NCBI GenBank assembly: GCA_030592835.1
Contig: JAUVIJ010000099.1
Span: forward strand, 1 to 6,999
Length of the DNA stretch: 6,999 bases
Reading direction: 5' to 3'
Source of the DNA: Candidatus Cloacimonadota bacterium
GTDB lineage: Bacteria; Cloacimonadota; Cloacimonadia; Cloacimonadales; TCS61
Shown here: piece after piece, positions 4,686 through 6,999 of the stretch
Layout: each line of letters opens with the position of its first letter
Numbering within the stretch: position 1 is the first letter of the stretch
The notes under the pieces: model-generated
The model's input: only the letters and a program-made list of their open reading frames with translations
Databases searched by the model: none
What the model was told of the DNA's origin: nothing
Program-made: the position numbers and the translations under genes

Positions 4686-6440
4686 TTATTTATGAAATGT
4701 CAATGTAAATTTTGTACCTTTACTACTTTCCAGAGCTAATTTTCCCTGAACCTGACGAGTTAAGGCATTTACCAGCAATAGACCAAGAGATTTTGAATTA
4801 TTGTGGTCATAATCATCGGGAAATCCGACGCCGTCGTCTGCTATGATCAGTGTATATTTACCCTGATCATATTTAAAATCGATTGTTATCTCACCTGACC
4901 TGTTATCAGGAAAGGCATATTTCATGGAATTGGTCAGTAGTTCGTTGATGATCAGTCCAATTGGTATAGCCAGGTTGATATTTAGGGAAACATTTGAAAG
5001 ATTGACTTTAGTACTTATTTTATCTTTATTGATATTATAAGCAGTAAACAACTGAAGGATTATTTTACTTATAAAAAAAGAAAAGTCCACGTCTTTAAGA
5101 CTGTCGGATTGATAGAGATTTTCATGGATCAGCGCCATGGATTTTATCCTGTTCAGACTATCGAGAAAGCAGTTGTAGGTATTTTTATCATGAACATATT
5201 TCAATTGCATATGAAGCAGGCTGGAAATGATCTGCAGGTTGTTTTTCACCCGGTGATGAATTTCCTTCAGCATAATTTCCTTTTCTAAAAGAGATGATTT
5301 TAACTTTTCCTCTGCTTTTTTCCGGGTTGTTATATTTTCTTTGATAATAACAAATTTGAGAATTTCGCCTTCAGAATTTGTGATGGGAGAAATTGTTACA
5401 GTTTCCCAGTAAGAATCCCCATTTTTATTTTGATTCCGGAATTCACCTTTCCAGACCTTACCACCGGTAATTGTTTTCCATAATTTCCGGAATTTTTGCG
5501 GAGAGGTACTGTTGTTTTTGAGAATATCAGGTTTATTACCTGCCACCTCTTTTAAAGTACAACCTGTTAATTCAGTGAACTTGGGATTAATATATTCAAT
5601 ATTACCTTCAAGATCTGTTATAACAATAGATGCGGGATTCTGTTCAACAGCCGCAGATAATTTTTGTAATTCAATCTCGGCCAGCTTATTTTCAGTTAAA
5701 TCGTTTGAAGTTACAACAACATGGGTTATGATATGTTCCTCATTATAATAAGGGATAAAGGCGACATCATAGAATCTGCCACCATATTTGGTAGTAACGA
5801 ACCATTCCTGGTAGCGGATCTCTTCTCCCTGGAAAGCTCGTTTAAAGTATTCGATAATTTTCTCGATGCTGGCTGTGGATTTCCAGATCTCGGTTACGGA
5901 TTGACCAATAATTCTGTTTCTGTGGAGATCATGCTGAATGCAATAGGCATTGTTCACAGCTTCATAAACAAGATCTTTATTAATGAGAGACATCGGTATG
6001 TTGGAGGTATTGATTATAAAATCATATCTTTTCCAGGTTTCCTCAACTTTTTTTGATTTTTCTTTCTCTTTTTTTATATTGAGGGCATTTTTAATTGCAG
6101 ATTCAAGTCTAAACAACCTCTCTTTGACCACATAATCACAGGCTCCGGACTTAATACATTCTGCTGCCACCTCTTCACTCAGGGATCCGGTAACAATTAT
6201 GAATGGTATCTGAGGATCAAGAGTTAAAGTATCTTTTAGAGCTGACATTCCATCATATTGGGGTAAGTTGTAATCCGATAGGATTATATCCGGTCGGAAA
6301 GATTTTATCTCCCTGATAAAGTCTTTTCGGGTATCGACTCTCTTTGCTACAAAATGAAGATTTTCTTTTTTCAGTTCCTGTTTAATTAATTCAGCATCTG
6401 GTTTGCTATCCTCGAGAAGTAATATGTTCAGTTTTTTCAT
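4686..6440 (-). CDS. Sensor histidine kinase with N-terminal receiver: REC-PAS-PAS-HisKA_2-HATPase
   Basis: This is a cytoplasmic signalling protein of 584 residues with no membrane helix. Residues 4-120 form a receiver domain with acidic pocket E10/D11, probable phospho-acceptor D56 (LSDYNLP), T84 and K106. A lysine-rich linker leads to two PAS domains, about 138-250 and 262-373; the second begins LSAAVEQNPASIVITDLEG (261-279) and both end in the usual helical link. The HisKA_2 dimerisation domain (about 387-460) has EIHHRVKNNLQ (393-403), with H396 the likely phosphorylated residue. The ATPase domain has the N box INELLTNSMKYAF (498-510), the G1 box DDGVGFP (535-541) and SLGLLLV (551-557), all intact. 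It would pass a signal from an upstream kinase through D56, or from PAS ligands, to an unlinked response regulator, since no output regulator is adjacent. The ATG at 6440 has only a weak GGAAAG site and follows a small frame by one base. Confidence 0.93.
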   Translation of the reverse strand: MKKLNILLLEDSKPDAELIKQELKKENLHFVAKRVDTRKDFIREIKSFRPDIILSDYNLPQYDGMSALKDTLTLDPQIPFIIVTGSLSEEVAAECIKSGACDYVVKERLFRLESAIKNALNIKKEKEKSKKVEETWKRYDFIINTSNIPMSLINKDLVYEAVNNAYCIQHDLHRNRIIGQSVTEIWKSTASIEKIIEYFKRAFQGEEIRYQEWFVTTKYGGRFYDVAFIPYYNEEHIITHVVVTSNDLTENKLAEIELQKLSAAVEQNPASIVITDLEGNIEYINPKFTELTGCTLKEVAGNKPDILKNNSTSPQKFRKLWKTITGGKVWKGEFRNQNKNGDSYWETVTISPITNSEGEILKFVIIKENITTRKKAEEKLKSSLLEKEIMLKEIHHRVKNNLQIISSLLHMQLKYVHDKNTYNCFLDSLNRIKSMALIHENLYQSDSLKDVDFSFFISKIILQLFTAYNINKDKISTKVNLSNVSLNINLAIPIGLIINELLTNSMKYAFPDNRSGEITIDFKYDQGKYTLIIADDGVGFPDDYDHNNSKSLGLLLVNALTRQVQGKLALESSKGTKFTLTFHK

Positions 6441-6441
6441 A

Positions 6442-6549
6442 TTAACTTTCCACTTTAGGCTTTTTCAAGTCCGCAGTAAAATAGCCTGCTTCAGGGAAGA
6501 GGGTCTTTACATTTTTCCTTTCGATCAAACAAATTCTTGGCAAACTCAT
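6442..6549 (-). CDS. Possible 35-residue small protein immediately upstream of the kinase
   Basis: An ATG at 6549 with a strong Shine-Dalgarno sequence (GGGGGAGA, 6565-6558) nine bases upstream opens a 35-residue frame beginning MSLPRICLIE and ending ADLKKPKVES. Its TAA stop is one base before the kinase ATG (TAATATG), an arrangement typical of coupled translation, and the kinase has only a weak ribosome binding site of its own. No family is recognised. It may be a true small protein, a leader frame that delivers ribosomes to the kinase, or the surviving end of a frameshifted gene that began in the neighbouring frame. The choice between these cannot be settled from this sequence. Confidence 0.4.
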   Translation of the reverse strand: MSLPRICLIERKNVKTLFPEAGYFTADLKKPKVES

Positions 6550-6595
6550 AAGGTTGATCTCCCCCAATAGATTTGATAATTGGATTTCTTGCCAT
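6491..6595 (-). pseudogene. Second small overlapping frame, possibly the front part of a frameshifted gene
   Basis: An ATG at 6595 opens a 34-residue frame (MARNPIIKSIGGDQPYEFAK then NLFDRKEKCKDPLP, stop at 6491). It overlaps the 35-residue frame but lies in another phase. Its composition is protein-like, and skipping one base near 6500 would join its KCKDP to FPEAGYFTADLKKPKVES of the other frame, giving one protein of about 50 residues. It has no ribosome binding site of its own. I do not recognise the family. A small decayed gene or a chance open frame are both possible. Confidence 0.25.
6558..6565 (-). promoter_or_regulatory. Strong ribosome binding site upstream of the 35-residue frame
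   Basis: GGGGGAGA on the minus strand, nine bases before the ATG at 6549, is one of the two strongest ribosome binding sites in the window. It favours translation of the 35-residue frame over the overlapping 34-residue frame and may indirectly serve the kinase gene. Confidence 0.4.
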
Positions 6596-6598
6596 AAA

Positions 6599-6910
6599 TT
6601 ATTCTATGTCAATAAAATTATTTTTGTTATATTCTTCAAACGTCATTTCAGGCAAAGAAAAATAAAATTCAATCCCTTTGTGTAGTCTAGTTTTTACCGA
6701 GATATTTTCTCTGTGATGTTTGATCATTCTCTTAACATTTTCCAAACTAATACCCGTACTTTCATGCTTCTCTTCAGGATTAAATGAGGAGTATTCAGCA
6801 TATATCCGGAGAATTATATTTTGAATAAAATTTAGTTTACTATATTCTAATGTTATCTGAAAGACTGAAACGTTAAACCCAGATAATGCAGTAGAACTTT
6901 GTAAATAGCA
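6599..6910 (-). pseudogene. Decayed C-terminal ATPase domain of a sensor histidine kinase
   Basis: A 103-residue open frame with no start codon near its beginning ends with TAA at 6599. It carries the shape of the last third of a histidine kinase ATPase domain: HESTGISLENVKRMIKHH (49-66), then ENISVKTRLHKGIEFYFSLP (68-87). In working kinases this region normally reads GTGIGLAIVKRI..RHGG.I, then ES..GKGTTFYFTLP. Here several glycines of the ATP-lid G2 box and of the following HGG and GKG turns are replaced (GTG to STG, GLA to SLE, HGG to HRE, GKG to HKG). The N box, the DxGxG box and the phospho-acceptor His are absent, because the frame is closed by TGA at 6911-6913. It lies on the same strand as, and just upstream of, the intact kinase, so it may be what is left of a partner kinase gene. 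It may still be transcribed. Confidence 0.65.
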
Positions 6911-6992
6911 TCAATCTTTTATGTGTGAGTGATTTACAAAATTGTTTCTGAATATCTTTATGATATGCATTAAAATTTTCTAAACCATCCCC
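6873..6992 (-). other. Unrecognised open frame at the right edge
   Basis: A minus-strand frame of 39 residues, bounded by TAG at 6993-6995 and TAA at 6873, reads GDGLENFNAYHKDIQKQFCK and continues into a hydrophobic end. It overlaps the start of the decayed kinase frame in another phase. It could be an earlier part of the same broken gene reached through a frameshift, but it does not show a recognisable kinase motif. Nothing else is visible in the last 90 bases. Confidence 0.15.
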
Positions 6993-6999
6993 CTATAAA

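Noticed and set aside
5512..6056. Plus-strand open frames inside the kinase gene
   Set aside because: They lie opposite a complete kinase with intact catalytic motifs, have no ribosome site of note and show no domain pattern.
6580..6612. TTGACA on the minus strand (6612-6607) as a promoter for the small frames and kinase
   Set aside because: No acceptable -10 box occurs at 15-18 bases, and the match falls inside the end of the decayed kinase frame.

Overview
The window is AT-rich and looks like chromosomal DNA from a Gram-negative bacterium. LpxK (lipid A 4'-kinase) implies an outer membrane with lipopolysaccharide. The AT bias, ABC sugar permeases and a REC-PAS-PAS-HisKA_2 kinase would fit an uncultured FCB-type lineage such as Cloacimonadota. 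That placement is inference, because the window has no rRNA or other marker gene. I see no tRNA, rRNA, CRISPR array, intact insertion sequence or phage gene.

Layout from left to right. (1) The plus strand carries the tail of an unidentified gene (to 119) and a small YqaA/VTT-type inner-membrane protein (129-575). (2) A minus-strand operon runs 2775 to 603: a MalF-type permease, a MalG-type permease with an extra periplasmic segment, and a 62-residue two-helix membrane protein with a very strong ribosome binding site. No substrate-binding protein or ATPase for this importer lies in the window. (3) A compact divergent promoter region (2776-2897) drives that operon leftwards and, rightwards, a cobO-lpxK pair whose genes overlap by one base (2898-4468). 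(4) The 217-base junction 4469-4685 lies between convergent genes. It has no intact gene but holds what looks like the broken end of a TAXI-family TRAP solute-binding protein on the minus strand. (5) A 584-residue REC-PAS-PAS-histidine kinase occupies 6440-4686 (minus). (6) The last 560 bases, upstream of the kinase, have no normal-sized gene. They contain a decayed histidine kinase ATPase domain, two overlapping very small reading frames that end at the kinase start, and an unrecognised open frame.

Functionally, the permease pair would import a carbohydrate with partners encoded elsewhere. CobO adenosylates corrinoids, and LpxK phosphorylates the lipid A precursor; their pairing looks like shared transcription, not a shared pathway. 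The kinase has all catalytic boxes and probably works through a separate response regulator. Remnants on both sides of the kinase suggest a region of gene loss and rearrangement. I find no convincing new multi-gene system. The best second looks are the gene remnants, the small frames coupled to the kinase, and the extra segments in the permeases.
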